64,000 nt of DNA from Paramyrothecium sp. XJ0827 (GCA_020881915.1 JAJFPB010000004.1:2480001-2544000); one strand, 5' to 3'; shown: positions 11,701 to 24,486, counted from the first letter of the stretch. Translations and numbers: made by a program. Notes: generated by a model not told the origin, from the sequence alone.

Positions 11701-11844
11701 GCAGGCAGTGGCGGCAAGGTCTGCTTTGCATTGCACGATTGTCACAATGATACCTTTTATTAGTTTCCAAGCCAACACTCATGCATGTAGGGGAATGGAG
11801 CAGAGTCAAACTGGATTGGCCCCCAAGGAAACATGAACGATTTG

Positions 11845-12141
11845 TCACAGAGCCCATTGGATGCAGAGCATACGGAACGTCGTATGCTGACATAGATCAC
11901 ATTCATAACCGGAAGGGAGTGCATACAAGTTTTGAATGGTGTTCGCATTGACTGTACTGGTCAAACTTTGAGACCGTATTTGCCGCTGAGCCATTGAGCT
12001 TAAATCCATGAACATGACTCGTAAAATAAGCGCCGGAACTAATGTGGACAAAGATTTGTTTCTCTTCCCTCTATTCAGTAGCACTGGCGCCAAGAGTGCA
12101 ACGCTCAGCAGCGCACTGAGGGTGCTGGGCTTGACTTGCAT
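11845..12141 (-). CDS. Possible small secreted protein (weak candidate)
   Basis: A 98-codon frame starts MQVKPSTLSALLSVALLAPV, which looks like a fungal signal peptide (charged start, then a hydrophobic Leu/Ala core). The remainder has cysteines only near the C-terminus (ECDLCQH, MLCIQ) and resembles no family I know. An AATAAA signal lies about 85 nt beyond the stop on the same strand. No clear donor or acceptor was found that would improve the model. It could be a young or decayed effector-like gene or chance; the signal-peptide-like start is the only real support. Confidence 0.2.
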   Translation of the reverse strand: MQVKPSTLSALLSVALLAPVLLNRGKRNKSLSTLVPALILRVMFMDLSSMAQRQIRSQSLTSTVNANTIQNLYALPSGYECDLCQHTTFRMLCIQWAL

Positions 12142-12377
12142 GAAGAAATCTATCCGCAACCCATGGACTAATGTAAGCCTCTTTCTTGCACCTTGGGTTC
12201 GTAATAAGCATAGCCAGATTGTGCCGCTCATCAAGCCTACATCGATGAATCAGGTGAAAAAGGTTAGATACAGCAGCGAAAGGTTAATCATGGCCCAAAA
12301 CAGTCATGTTAAAGCACGGAAGTTGCGAGTCTACCCCTTTCTGAAATGTGGCTGTTATACAATAGTTCCATGTGCTT

Positions 12378-13224
12378 CTAATCCTTCTTGAGGGGTAAGA
12401 AAGTTTCCTCGATCCCGTCCTTCGTGATGATCAACATCTGAAGATTATCGCCAACTTCGATATGGCGCTCCACAGCTCCATCGAAAGCATCTTTGATGAT
12501 GGTTTCCACCTGTGGTCGTGAAAGCGGGTGTCGCTCACGCTCCTTCAGTTCGTGTCCCTGTCCGCTTCCAGGCACGTATTGGTTCTTGAAGTTGACTTGG
12601 TTGTCCAGGAAAGGCATGATCAAGCTGCCAGCAGCACCACCAGCCCGGCACTGCTCTCGCTCGTAGCTACCAACGGGGTCATACGAGTAAACGGCCCCCT
12701 TCCCCTCCTCGTCCAGACCGCCGAGCATGGCGTGAGTGTAGTATGGGAAGAATCGTTTCTGGTAAAGGATTGTGGACAAACGCTTAGCGCATGCGTTTAG
12801 TGACATAGGCTTGCCATGGCGATATCGGTAAATTTTGCAAATCGTGTCCAGTCGGTCGCGAAGGGCATCGCCGTCAGCAGCAAAGCCACAGACTGACAAG
12901 ACAATTGTGGCGTCTTCTTGAGAAGCCGTCGTGCCTCCAATCTTGAAGACCTTGGGGGCCATGCGAGAGTTGATGCTGTAGCCGCTGGTATGACGAGTGT
13001 CACCAGCCATGATGGTGAAGTCGGCGCCGGCAATGGCGAGCGTCGAACCGCCGTTATCGGTATACCTAGAATGCTAATATTAGAAGCTGTTTGGCCCATT
13101 AAGCTTGTTGTGCTCACGGGTTGAAGCGATGCTGTCTCGGCTCGCCATGGTTGGTCTTGGGAGCATCCGAGAAGGAGTAGTTGGGCCCGTTCATGAGCGG
13201 GTTCTGACTGAACATGGCAGCCAT
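12378..13224 (-). CDS. PRE7: 20S proteasome subunit beta-6 (Pre7/PSMB1 type)
   Basis: Non-catalytic beta subunit of the 20S core particle, which degrades ubiquitinated proteins. Exons 13224..13118 and 13065..12378, with a 52-nt GT-AG intron, encode 264 residues starting MAAMFSQNPLMNGPNYSFSD. Diagnostic stretches are HRFNPYTDNGGSTLAIAGAD, MAGDTRHTSGYSIN, STILYQKRFFPYYTHAMLGG and DEEGKGAVYSYDPVGSYERE. There is no catalytic N-terminal threonine after a propeptide of the beta1/2/5 kind, in line with the inactive beta6 subunit. A Gly/Glu/Arg insert (GSGQGHELKERERHPLS) precedes the last helix. The gene is divergent from STT4 with 419 bp between start codons. Identification is secure. Confidence 0.96.
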
Positions 13225-13643
13225 CCTGGGCAGAGATTTGTGGATCTGCGGTTATGTAGATAGGTCTGTGAAGAAGTCCAAGGTTTCAGTGATGATGGCT
13301 GCGTGCTGATTGCGATCCGGGTGGTAAGTTGCCTGAGATGAGGTGAGGTGAGGTTCCAGCAAGCACGCGTCAAGCTTGCAGCCTTGCCGAGCTCGGGAAT
13401 GCGCTAAGCCAGATCTGGCACTGGGGAAGCCTAAGGTAGGTAAGGTCCTACCGAGCTCTGGCCTGCCTTGCCCGCTTAGGTAATTCAATGACATGGGTGC
13501 ACCTCCTGGATCCAAGTCCAAACATTTAGGAATGGGAGTACGGCACCTCAAATCCTCAGAGCGTCGTTTAGCTTTGAGGAGCGTTAAGCTGCCGCACTTC
13601 TTCACCACGCGATTGTGCGTCCCGAAGTCCTTAGGCCAAAAAT
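13225..13643. promoter_or_regulatory. Shared bidirectional promoter, PRE7 and STT4
   Basis: Only 419 bp separate the two ATGs, so both core promoters must lie here. One AGGTAAGG motif occurs at 13438-13445. No exact GGTGGCAAA proteasome box is present. Confidence 0.6.
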
Positions 13644-16600
13644 ATGACGCGCAACATTAGAGCCAAGGCTCTCGAGAAGATTGCAGCATTATCTGCGGCC
13701 AGCTCAACAACCGCATTCGATCGATCGGATCTTGACAGGCTATGCCGAGCTTGCCATGGAGGCGCAAGGGGCCGCGAAAATGCCAATGCCGGGCATAACG
13801 CAAAGACAGTAGGGTCTCTAGGCCGTGTTCCTATGGTTTGTGCTTTCTGCCGTCCTGTACGTTCAATCAGCTCGGTTTCTAATTCGTGTAGTCCATTCGC
13901 GAGTTCGAAGTTCTTCTGGCCCTGTGTAAGACCGCGCCGAGTATCCAATCTCCCCAAAGCGCTCAGAAGCTCTCCTATCAGCTTCTCCCCTATATGCTTG
14001 AAGCCCACGTTCAAGTTTTCGTGCCTTCGCCGTTCTTCCGCAATATCGACCCTTGCCCGACAGAGTCTCTCGCTTTCCACGTTACTGGTGCTTTGCTCGC
14101 ACTTGGCCTGAACTTTGGCGATCTACACGAAACTGTATCAGACGGGATAGGAACATTTATCAGCGCCTGCAGCAGGGCGGCGGAAAGTGTTCTTTCGCCG
14201 CAAGCCAGCGAATTTGACAGTGTTCGTCTAGAAGATGCTATCCGAACTGTGACAATAGCCGTAGCGCTCCTGGGCTTCCTAGATGCTGCATCTTCACAGG
14301 CAGACTTTTGGAAGGCAGGAGGACGATCAGCGATGATTCAGAGAATAAGGCAGCTCCTTTCGGAGCCGTTCCTCGTCGCCGTGAATACCTCCTTGTCCAC
14401 AATCCGCAACTCTCACAGCCACGATCGGGATGTCAAACAATGGAAACGCAATTTACGGCAGTATGCTGCGTTTGAGAGGCCGCTTGGCGCCATGCTTCTC
14501 CAGCGCAGCTTCATGTCGCTACTGGCTTCAAGCACATCTCTGCTAGTCGCAGATGCTGCTCTTCTTCGTGACACCCATATCCTAGACCTGCTCATGTCAA
14601 GAGACGGCAACTGGCGTGGGGCAAACTCGAACCGCGATACGGATGGCCACTCGATCGAAGCTTATGCCAGCCTTGCTGCTGAGCAGATGACTTATCTTGA
14701 GGCTGATGCCGACTTTGTCAAAATCGCATCCCCTTCGGAGCAGAAACTAGCTTACGCGGTCAAAGCCGCCGCCATGATATCTTTCCTGAACTGCCTATCA
14801 CTGAGCGAAGAAACCCTCGATGCCGACGTACTCATGAATTGGCTCCAAGAAACTCTGGCCGACCCTGAGCAGATGGCTGATGAGATCCTGGCTTCGGTTG
14901 TCCTTCGATGCCTCGCCCTGCTGTGTCATGTATCACCAGCATTCTCCTCTACTGTCAGTCGCATTCTTCCCAGGTTTCTCGTCCAAACGATTCGGCACCA
15001 AGATACGGTTACCATCGCATCCAAAAGCTTGGCCTTTGTTGTCAAGTTATTGTCGAAAGATGGTGTCATTAGCACACTCTACACCCTCGGCAATGTCCTC
15101 AGCCCTGATGCGAACGGTGCGCTTGCCGATAACCAAATCGATGGTACTGCCGTTGGCGAGAGCGGGATGGCAGCTATTTACGCCGGGCGTCAATCTATGG
15201 GCAGTGCCATTTCTCTCCAGATGGTCGACGAAGATCAAACAGCTATTGTATATGGAAACGTCGTGCAAGCCATTTGCAGCATCGCCACCGTGTGTAACGA
15301 CGAGAAGATCACTGCTCTAGCTCAATCTATGCTCTTACAAAAGCTTGACAAAGTAAACACAGTTGTTGATGCTCAAGTCATCGCTGGCGCAGCCAACTTG
15401 GCACTGAGCGGTGGTCAACTTGAGTTTCGATCATTACTGAAAATGTACTCGAGAATATGCCACATTGGAGTAATTGACAAAAAAGACTTCCTGCTGGGAG
15501 CTGTGAGTGACGAACGCTGATGACCCTTTATCAAACTCAACTAATCAAGAACAGGTCATGCGAGCTCGAACCCATATATCTGCAAACATTCGCCGAGAGT
15601 CCCCATTATTCGACATTTACTGGGAGTATCTTTTGGAAACAATCGTGTCCCTAGGAGATGCGCATTCACCCGGTCATACTAAAGAGTCCGACGTTCAATT
15701 GACAGCACGAGAGATTGCTGAGCTGTTGCACCCTTTGGCTGTTTTTATGGGCAGGCACGATCTTGCCGCCGAACCTATAACTGGAGAAGAGACAGATTCA
15801 CTCCTGCGAGATGCATGGTTTAATATCGTCGTGCATGGCTTCATGACCAACACCGACCGCGGCAAGAAACACATAAATGATCTACGTATCATTGCGGTTC
15901 ATTCTCCACCCCTGGTGGCAGAACAGCGCAGCGACCAAGTCGAAAGTGATATCGAACTGAATACGGTTCTCAGACGAGGAAACAGCAACGAGCGAGAGGC
16001 CGTCCAGAAGAAGCAACTGAGTGAACTTATACCGTCAAAGGCTACAGATATCAGAAACCTGAGCTATCGTAAAGTCATTTTCCTTCAAGCCGCGTATCTT
16101 GTTGAGAGTCTGCGTGCGGACTCAGGCGACTGTACGAAAGCATTGTCGTACTTCCTGGAACCGAGTATGCGAAAGGGTGAAGTCAGCAGCACTATGGAGG
16201 GCGTTGCTGCCGCTGTGGTCGAAAAATATCTCCGAAAGACACTCGCCGGCAGCGAGCATACGTTCTCTGCGCAATATGCGGCCTCTCAATTAGCAACCAT
16301 CTTCTGTGGCTGCTGTCACCGAATCGAACGAGTTCAACAAGCCGCCTTCACCTGTGCAGATCGCATTATAAGGGATATGCCATCTGCACTTTGCCACAGG
16401 ACGTCTCTGTTTGCTTTGCTGGAGCTTTTAAGTCTGATGTGGTCGAGCTGTCTAGAAGGCGAGACCGATTTGTATGCTCCCAGGTCGACCTTTTCCTCCA
16501 CGCTGGGTCAGGTCACCGTGCAACTTTCCGATGACTATGATTTCAGGCGTTGGACATTGGGTGCGCTTCACCGGAGAGCCAAGGCATGGGTGAGCACAGC

Positions 16601-19600
16601 AATCAACTTGGCTCCTTTGGACGTCAAGGGGCTTCTTCAAACGTACTTGTCTGAATTTGATGATGATGGTGCATACGGGCATATTTCGCTGGGAAGGTCA
16701 TTTGCCCTGGAGCTCGGCTCAATCATTCCGTCAACAGACCAGCGATTGCAGTCTCTAGACAAGGCTGGAGATTGCGATATAAACACGGCCTCTGACCTCA
16801 TTGCCCAATATACAACTCGCCAAGAGTATCGCTATGGAGAAACCCTACCGGATCGGGGAAGAGAGCTGATGAGCTTCATGCAATTGAATCGCAGGCTATC
16901 TTTCACGCAATCTTCGGTAACAGACAGCGCTAATGCTGCTACCGCCCTGGCCCATGTTGAGGCTAGGATCCTTAGCAAAAAGAACACCTCTGTGAACGAA
17001 GTACGAGACATCCTTAGGAGGGCTGCGGCTCTGCTTTGCCGCAGTGGTAGGGATGAGTCCGCTGTAGCACATCACCTTGTGAGCATCCCGTTTGCGCTCT
17101 TCACCAAACAGTCTATCAAGTTTGGCGCATCGCTGTGGCTTGGAGTCATTCATGAGAATCCCCGCCTCGAACCTAAACTGCTGAATGAGATTGCCCAGCA
17201 ATGGGAGTTTACAATCACTCGCCGGGTCGGTCTATTTAACCCGGCCTTGGCCCATCCAGACCCATTCTTCTCGAGACAAGAGTTCGCTCCCAGTGATCTG
17301 GAGGCTCTGAAGAAGAGGAAACAAACGGTCCATGACCTCCTATCTCCTCACTCTGTCCTTTTACAATTTTTCAGCAGCCATTTCAATGCAACACGGCTTG
17401 GCAGCCCGGACACCCAGAGAGTCTTCCTCCGCATGCTGGACCTTACGCTTGATGCTGTCAAAGAGTCTACGTCCCATCCCATGGCCCGCGAGCTACGCTT
17501 CCAGTTGGTTTTGTTTGGTCTCAGAGTCTTGAGATCCAGCACCACAATTGGTCCTACCGCTCAATGGAGGCTGAAGGACAAGATCTTATCTGCAGGCCTC
17601 AGTTGGTTCCGACACTCTCCCCGGTGGTCTTTCGGCAGCAATATCCTCCAAATGAAAACTGAAGTTCGCCTCTTGACTGACGTGCTTGCTGCAATCAAAG
17701 CTGTTTCGTTCATCGGTGCTCACACTATTGGGAACATCAAATCTTTACAAGCAAAGGAGCAACTGTTGCTCTTGCTATTGGAAAACGAACAAACACGTCT
17801 TACAGTGTGGATCAATCCATTGAACCAGCAGGGTAACTATCCTGCGATTCAAACTACGCCTAAGGCAGCGGTCGAGAATGCTCTCCTACCCTTGGTCCGC
17901 ACCGCCTGGTGGCAGGATCCCGCTATAGCCATTGAGCTTGTCACACGATTCCACTCTCCTCGTTTGCATCGCGATGTACGGTTTCTTCTTCTTACTATGC
18001 CTGAGCGAGCTGTCTTCGAACCAGAGGCTTTGCCCCTCATGTTCGGTGGGCATCTGCCAGATGATGTTGGCTCGCAATTGAAGGTATGTATATGTGCGAT
18101 ATTGAGTATTAGGGAAACTTGCTAACATTCTTAGTACCTGTTATTCTGGGAGCCCGTCAACCCAGTCACGGCAGTGACCTTCTTTTTACCAGCATACAAG
18201 GATCATCCATTTCTCCTGCAGTACGCTATGCGTGCACTTGACAGCCATTCGGTGGACGTCACCTTCTTCTACGTCCCTCAAATTGTTCAGACTCTGAGAT
18301 ACGATGTTCTCGGATATGTAGAACGCTACATTCTCGAGACTGCACAGTTTTCCCAACTCTTCGCACATCAGATTATCTGGAATATGAAAGCCAACTCGTA
18401 CAAAGACGATGACGCTCAGGTCCCAGACGCCATAAAGCCAACTCTCGATGGAGTTATGTCGAAAATGGTGGACAGTTTCCTTCCCGAGGACAAGGATTTC
18501 TTCGAAAAAGAGTTTTCTTTCTTTGACGAGGTCACAGGCGTGTCCGGCAAACTGAAACCGCTCATCAAGGCTTCAAAACCAGAAAAGAAACAGAAGATTG
18601 AAGAGGAGCTACGAAAAATCCAGGTCGAAGTCGGCGTTTATCTACCCTGTGACCCTGATGGAATAGTCATTGGGATTGACCGTAAATCTGGAAAGCCCCT
18701 GCAAAGCCACGCCAAGGCCCCGTACATGGCAACCTTCCGCATCAAAAAGAACAAGGGCGGCATAGAAGAAGCCAATGAGATGCTGGTCGAGTCGAGTCGG
18801 CAGGAGAAGGAACCCCAGGAAAACACTGTGGAAGTCTGGCAATCGGCAATTTTCAAAGTCGGAGATGATTGTCGCCAAGACGTGTTAGCGCTGCAAATGA
18901 TTGCAGCTTTCCGAGAGATCTTCCACAATGTCGGCCTCGACGTTTACGTGTTCCCATACCGCGTCACTGCCACGGCCCCAGGTTGTGGAGTTATTCAGGT
19001 ACTTCCTCACTCCATTTCTCGCGATATGCTTGGTCGCGAGGCTGTCAACAGGCTCTACGAATACTTCGTATCCAGGTACGGCAACGAGGATTCTCTTCAG
19101 TTCCAGCAGGCGCGTAACAACTTTGTCAAATCAATGGCAGCTTATTCTGTCATTTCGTATCTGCTCCAATTCAAGGATCGCCATAATGGCAACATCATGA
19201 TCGATGATGCCGGCCATATTCTTCACATTGATTTTGGATTCTGCTTCGACATCGCTCCCGGCGGTGTCAAGTTTGAGCGCGCGCCATTCAAGCTTACCAA
19301 GGAGATGGTGGCCGTCATGGGAGGCTCTACCGATCACCAGAGCTTCAAGTGGTTCGAGGAGCTCTGCGTCAAGTCGTTCCTTGCGAGCAGGCAATACTGC
19401 GAGAAATTGAGCCAGATTGTGCAGTTAATGATGGACAGCGGCCTTGAATGCTTCAAGCCCGAAACCGTTAAGCATTTCAAGGAGCGCTTCGTGCTTGAGA
19501 AGACGGAACGAGAAGCTGCGGACTATATGAAGGCTCTCATCAAGAGGTCGTATGCAAGCTACAGCACTGGCATATACGATCAGTTCCAGTTTATCACGAA

Positions 19601-19616
19601 CGGTATCCCTTACTAG
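13644..19616 (+). CDS. STT4: Phosphatidylinositol 4-kinase STT4 (PI4K alpha)
   Basis: Makes phosphatidylinositol 4-phosphate at the plasma membrane, the precursor of PI(4,5)P2. Exons 13644..13835, 13892..15502, 15555..18083 and 18135..19616 join to 1937 residues, close to the usual length of fungal Stt4. The introns are 56, 52 and 51 nt, all GT-AG, with TCTAAT, ACTAAT and GCTAAC branch sites. The N-terminal 1,400 residues are helical-repeat-like. The lipid-kinase accessory region follows (YLLFWEPVNP, SFKYVPQ-like FFYVPQIVQTLRYD), then the kinase domain: VGVYLPCDPDG, FKVGDDCRQDVLALQ (about 1684), catalytic loop DRHNGN (1792-1797) and metal-binding HIDFGF (1808-1813). The protein ends QFQFITNGIPY, as Stt4 does. 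Identification is secure; the small first exon matches the conserved start MTRNIRAKALEKIAAL. Confidence 0.97.
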
Positions 19617-19825
19617 GGGTGGACCACTCGGCCTACGTCTCTCCTGGAGATCGTTTCTTTAGTTTTCTAATTCATTTTGCTTGATGCGATCTATCTAATA
19701 TACAAATACGAAGGCTCTAAGAGTCTGTTCGCTGTGTATCCTACAATATCCCGGAACAGTATCAGGACATTCGATTTGCTTTAATGCCGGCACTTGCTTG
19801 CACTATCCCAAGGTTCAGCAGTTAT
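19617..19825. other. Convergent 3' flanks of STT4 and the CDF transporter
   Basis: Only 209 bp separate the two stop codons, so the 3' UTRs of these convergent genes probably meet or overlap. An AT-rich stretch with TATCTAATATAC near 19689 could serve for 3'-end formation. Confidence 0.45.
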
Positions 19826-21902
19826 CTAAGAACTATGCTGTTTGATAATATGCGTTGGTGCGTTGTAACTGGTGTAGTCAACGTGAACAAATGCCCTGTC
19901 CACGATCGGCACCGACTCGAGAAAGTAAGTCAAGACCTCGCTAAGGTCATGACTGTCCTTCAGTGGCGTGTTGGCTGAGAGGACAATGTCAACCTCGACG
20001 AACAATTTATCACCAGCGTGATATGCCCGCAGGTTCTGGATCTGGCGAATGGCGGTGGCAAATCGCATGGTGAGATATAGCAGGAGATTCCGCTCGTCGG
20101 GTTGCGCGGAGAAACCGGTTAGGTTGCGGACGTGGTGCACAGAAATATGGCTCCAGTTGATAATGACAACTACTGAGAGAAGAAGACCGCCGAGGGCATC
20201 GAGCCACCAGATCCGACCGTAGAAGCCAACTAAGTGAGGTCAGTACCGAGGCTGCTGGGCGGTGACTACACATGACAGGCTTACCAATGGGAAAGAGAAT
20301 CGAACCGATGTTGAAAATGACGTCGGTCTTTGCGTCATCCGCCCTGTACAAAGTTGTAAGCTTGAGGTCGACGACCTGATCAGGGGCTACTGACAATGCT
20401 CTGACGCTAGAGTTGTTGACCATACGGCACCACAGCCAGCAAGCGCCTTTGATAACAATCGTGCTGACCATGATGGCGATGGCGGGTATGCCAAGCTGGA
20501 GGATTTCATGATTGGGGCCGGCCAGGCGCTGAATACACTCGAGGAAAACCTGGCAGAACGAGGTAATCATGATAATGGAGAAAACCAACACTCCCACAGG
20601 TTCCAGTCTACGTGGTCCGCCGTTAGTCGGATGTCCTCAATAAAGAAAAGAGACATTTCTACGAAGCAGAGTGAGTGCTCACCTCCGGCGGCCAACAGGA
20701 TAATGGTACTGGTCCCTTTGGCTTGAAGATATCAGTCTCGTGGTAGTCCACACGATTGCGGTGCTGAGGAAGTCGAGCATAGCGTCGACAAGACTGGCGA
20801 GCACAGACATAGAAGGTACAGACACAACAACGACAATCTTTCCTGCCAGCAGGATTACGTTCGCAATCATGTTCACCCAGATGGCGAGGTTCACGATGGG
20901 ATCCTCGCTGTCAATCTCGGCGTTTTCCAGCCAGGGGAGGTTTGGCTTAGGTCCGTGGACGGCGGTCGACTGGACTTCATGCTCAGAGGCGTCGTCGCCC
21001 TCGTCATCGGCATGCTGCAGGAGCGGCAGGTTCTCCGAGGACCGGAAGATATCCTTGGGAGTGCGCTTGGCGGGCAGGCGACCACCACCGGCTGAGAGGT
21101 CTTCGGGCAGCGCAACAGAACCATAGGACAGCGGGCCTGGAGCCTCTGGGGTGGCAGACTGCGGTGTGGGCGACGGGCCTTCCTCGTCGATTGTGTCGGG
21201 GACACCCTGGGGCCGGAAGGCCGAGGCGTCGAGCTCCGCGCAGTACTCATCTAGGAGCTCGTGCGGGATGGATGAATCCAGCAGGCGGTCAATGTATAGA
21301 TACTGCTCAATGAGCTCATTTGTGCGCTCATAATATTTTCGGCTGCATCGTCAATTGATGACATGTCAGCGCACAAGATGTTTTTCAGGGTTGCGTATCG
21401 GCAACAGGGAAAGCTCTTTCAGACGCGTAACTCACATAGGCTTCTCCAGACCATCGAGCTCATGCTGGTGTTTCCAGTAACGTTCCCAACGATAACGCGG
21501 ATTGCTTTTTCCAATGAGGTTCATGCTTCTAACCTGGGGTCCATTGAGAATGCGGGTCATGCGCCTCTCGTCCATCAACAACTTCCCAATCTCTTCATCC
21601 TCGCGCGTCATGCCGCCCCTAGGGGTGGCGATGAGGGCCTCCTCGTCATCTGGGCCATAGCGATGGCCGACGGAGTGATACGATCCGGCCAGGCTCTGCT
21701 GAGAGCGGTTGCGGATGAGAGAGACCAGAGTCCCGCTCCTTGTGCCGAGTGGGAAATGGTCGTCCAGCGTGACGACAGACGGCCGGCGTCCTGGGCGCAA
21801 GTTCGGTCCGGAGGCCGATGGTGAGCTCATGGTTGGTGACGGCGGCGTGAACTGCTTGGCATGCGCCTTGCCAATGGAGTCGTGGATGCTTAAAGGAGCC
21901 AT
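19826..21902 (-). CDS. Cation diffusion facilitator, Mn-type (MTP8-11-like)
   Basis: Proton-driven export or vesicular loading of divalent metal, probably manganese. Exons 21902..21436, 21342..20683, 20607..20395, 20343..20285 and 20229..19826 give 600 residues; the introns are 93, 75, 51 and 55 nt, all GT-AG. Residues 1-300 form a hydrophilic Ser/Pro/Asp-rich cytosolic tail (RPSVVTLDDHFPLGTRSG). Six predicted membrane segments follow (NLAIWVNMIANVILLAGKI onward). The metal-site pairs are DAMLD in TM2 (342 and 346) and DAKTD in TM5 (450 and 454). DxxxD at both positions is the signature of the Mn-CDF group, unlike the HxxxD of zinc transporters. PVGRRRLEPVGVLVFS and WWLDALGG are typical. The C-terminal cytoplasmic domain includes VEVDIVLSANTPLKDSHDL. 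Start ATG is MAPLSIHDSIGK. The exact metal is inferred. Confidence 0.9.
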
Positions 21903-24450
21903 TGGCCGCGGGTAGGAGAAGCTTATGCAACTATCAAAGGGACCTGGGCTGCAAAGTTTGGACGCATCAAGGTTGGAGGTTTCCCTTTTCGGTGGGGATG
22001 AGGACAATCTGATAAAAGATTAATCAGTGACCTTGCTTTGTCCAAGTCGCGACTCGCGCCAAGACATCCCGAGCTCCCATTATCTCATAGCAACCGGCAA
22101 TTCCACTAAGCCTTGGTCATTCGCAGTATTTTAGCGGCCAGTTATTTTAGTTGAAGCTTCCCCATCCTCCCCTTCCCCTTCCCCTTTCTTGCGGCCCTTC
22201 CCCCCGCCCTCCCCAACGAAAGCCAAGGCTGGTCGAAGCTCGTGGTGACGCACTTGCGACGGCAGCCAGTGTAAGAGAGTCCCTGCGCTCTGGCGTGCTG
22301 TGACAGTTACGGTACGGTGTCTCCCTTGTACCATTGGCTGGCCTCTGCCGATCAGCTCAAGCAGAATTCTTAACGCCAATGGATGTGGGATGGGACCCGC
22401 CAAAAGAGCACCAGTCCGCCTTCGCCCTGCGTATGCTGTGGGGAACCAAACTCAGGGTCTTTTAACTATAGTACTGCTTGGTCCTGCAAATAAGGGGGCC
22501 GCAGGCTGTGAAACACTCATCGCAAGAAGACCATGTCATGTATGTAACTCCTGAGTCGGCGTTAGTACTCTGCCCGTGCTTCTTCACGGCTCGTTTCGAT
22601 GGAAACCAAATGGAAGAGGCATAAAAATAGAAATCGAGTCGTCGAATTGTCCAGTTGCGCGGAAAGTTGAGACGATGAGTGTGCAAGGAGATAACAGCGT
22701 TACTCCATGCTGGCCTACTTACCCTATATAGCAAAAACACACATGCAGTGCGTCGATGCGTGGTGCTTTTGGTAGACCACAACTCGTCACCGAGCTGGCT
22801 ACCTGTGCCTACCAGTGCTTCCAAGAAGACAGGCGTCGGTTTGAGGGGGGAGGTAGTCGGCTTTGAATGTCAATGCCTGTAGATTCCGGTAGTTGGCAGC
22901 TATGATCGCCGTGGACCCCATCGTGGTGTTGCGATGCTCTGGTAGCCGGTTATGTAAAGGGTTGACGATAACTAAGTAATAACCGTCACCATTTCCACGT
23001 GTAACCGTCAAAGAGCCCAGGCAATGCGGTGCTGGGCGGGCTTGACCGTGTATCACGGAAGCAACGACGCCAAGCGATGGCATTATTGTATCTGGCTGCC
23101 TGTCTACGACACCAAACCCGACTCGACGGCAGCGGGCCCTGCGGCAAGACATGTGTTCCGATACCAGCAAGGTTCAGAGTTGGAAACTGCTGATCGATCA
23201 ACCCATGAAACCGTAGCTGTCGAAGTCCATAGAACCCACAACTCTCTGGTCTCGAGTACGAGCTTTCCAAAGCCCGCCAGTCGCCAAATCCCCGGACATG
23301 CATGACTGGGAAGGACAAGGTTTATGCTGCGTGAAAAACAGGACATAGCCAGCACAGAACCAGACAAACTACCATAAAGTCGCCTTCTACCAGCTTGTGC
23401 TGTATCAGGATTTGTGTGGCCGAAGTCCATCCAGCAAGTCATCTACTCGCTGGAAATCAATTCCGAGCTCTGACGGAGGAACACGAGAAAAAGGCATCCA
23501 CATGAACCAAAATATGATCGATCACCTTGGCAAGAATCCGGTTCGTGACCAGTCACAGTGAAAGGGCAGTGGAGCGCATGAAACTGTTCGTGGGTTCGGG
23601 TCCAGCAGCATTTCCCCCGTTAGTGATTGGAACGTGTGAGGTATGGCGCGGTAACGCCTACCTTGAGGTAGGCATGGTAAGGAAAGCGTAGGGTGAATAT
23701 GTTGTATCTGGCCCGCTTGTCTGGAACCGTAATACCTCACGATGCAGACTGAAGCTCATTTGGATCTCGTACCTCAAGTAAGGTTAGGAGCTCGAGCAGC
23801 AGACCATATTGACCAAAGAGGTTGCACCAGCAGCAAGGAAGCAATAAACTCACGCTGTCCCTTTACAGGTCACTGCGCCACAAACATTCAGCACAGCACA
23901 GCACAGCACTGCAAGGGCAAGGCTGGGGGACTAGAGGTACCTTAAGGTAAGCGCATGTACCAGTACCGCCCAGGCGTTTACACAAATCCTGACTCTACCT
24001 TACCTAGTTTCCTACCTCCCTTAGCCAGTGGAGGCTCTGGTCCCCTCCTATTCCTTAATCCATAAGTTTCTTCTTAATCGTACGAGCCGTGGGACAAGGG
24101 AAAGCTTGTCGTTGCCGATCGATCAGCGAAGTGTATGTCAATCACCCTTATATTTCTTCGCGCCTACCTCTGCGTTCGCCTGGTGACGCTACTCCCCCTG
24201 ACGGATGAGGCCTGGGTCGAACATTCTTTCTCTGCCAACCTGCAGTCCACAATCCCATCATGAAGTAAGAAAGAGACAGGCCAATTCAACGCGTGGAGAA
24301 GCCAAACCTTGCCTTGCCTACCATTGCCATCATTTGATTTGAATCTTGCATTGATTGACTGTAATGGCAATGCACAGAATGGGGTGACCAGGGGTTGCCA
24401 TCGGTTGCGGCTCTTCCAAGGTCATACCCTCCGGGAGAGAGGAAGGGACG

Positions 24451-24484
<34 letters not shown>
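24451..24484 (+). repeat. Homopolymer run of 34 A
   Basis: An uninterrupted run of 34 adenines. The 5' side is GGAAGGGACG and the 3' side GACCCTGGC. I could not see a flanking target duplication or an upstream element that would make it a retroposon tail. Homopolymer length is also error-prone in sequencing. Confidence 0.8.

Positions 24485-24486
<2 letters not shown>

Noticed and set aside
5624..12377. Degraded LTR retrotransposon of typical size
   Set aside because: No terminal repeats, no reverse transcriptase or integrase motifs in any frame, and no AT skew typical of RIP.
15503..15554. STT4 split into two genes at overlapping frames
   Set aside because: The frame change is explained by a 52-nt GT-AG intron with a CTAAT branch site that restores one continuous protein.
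24451..24484. Retroposon (SINE/LINE) tail
   Set aside because: No target-site duplication or recognisable upstream element is visible; kept only as a homopolymer repeat.
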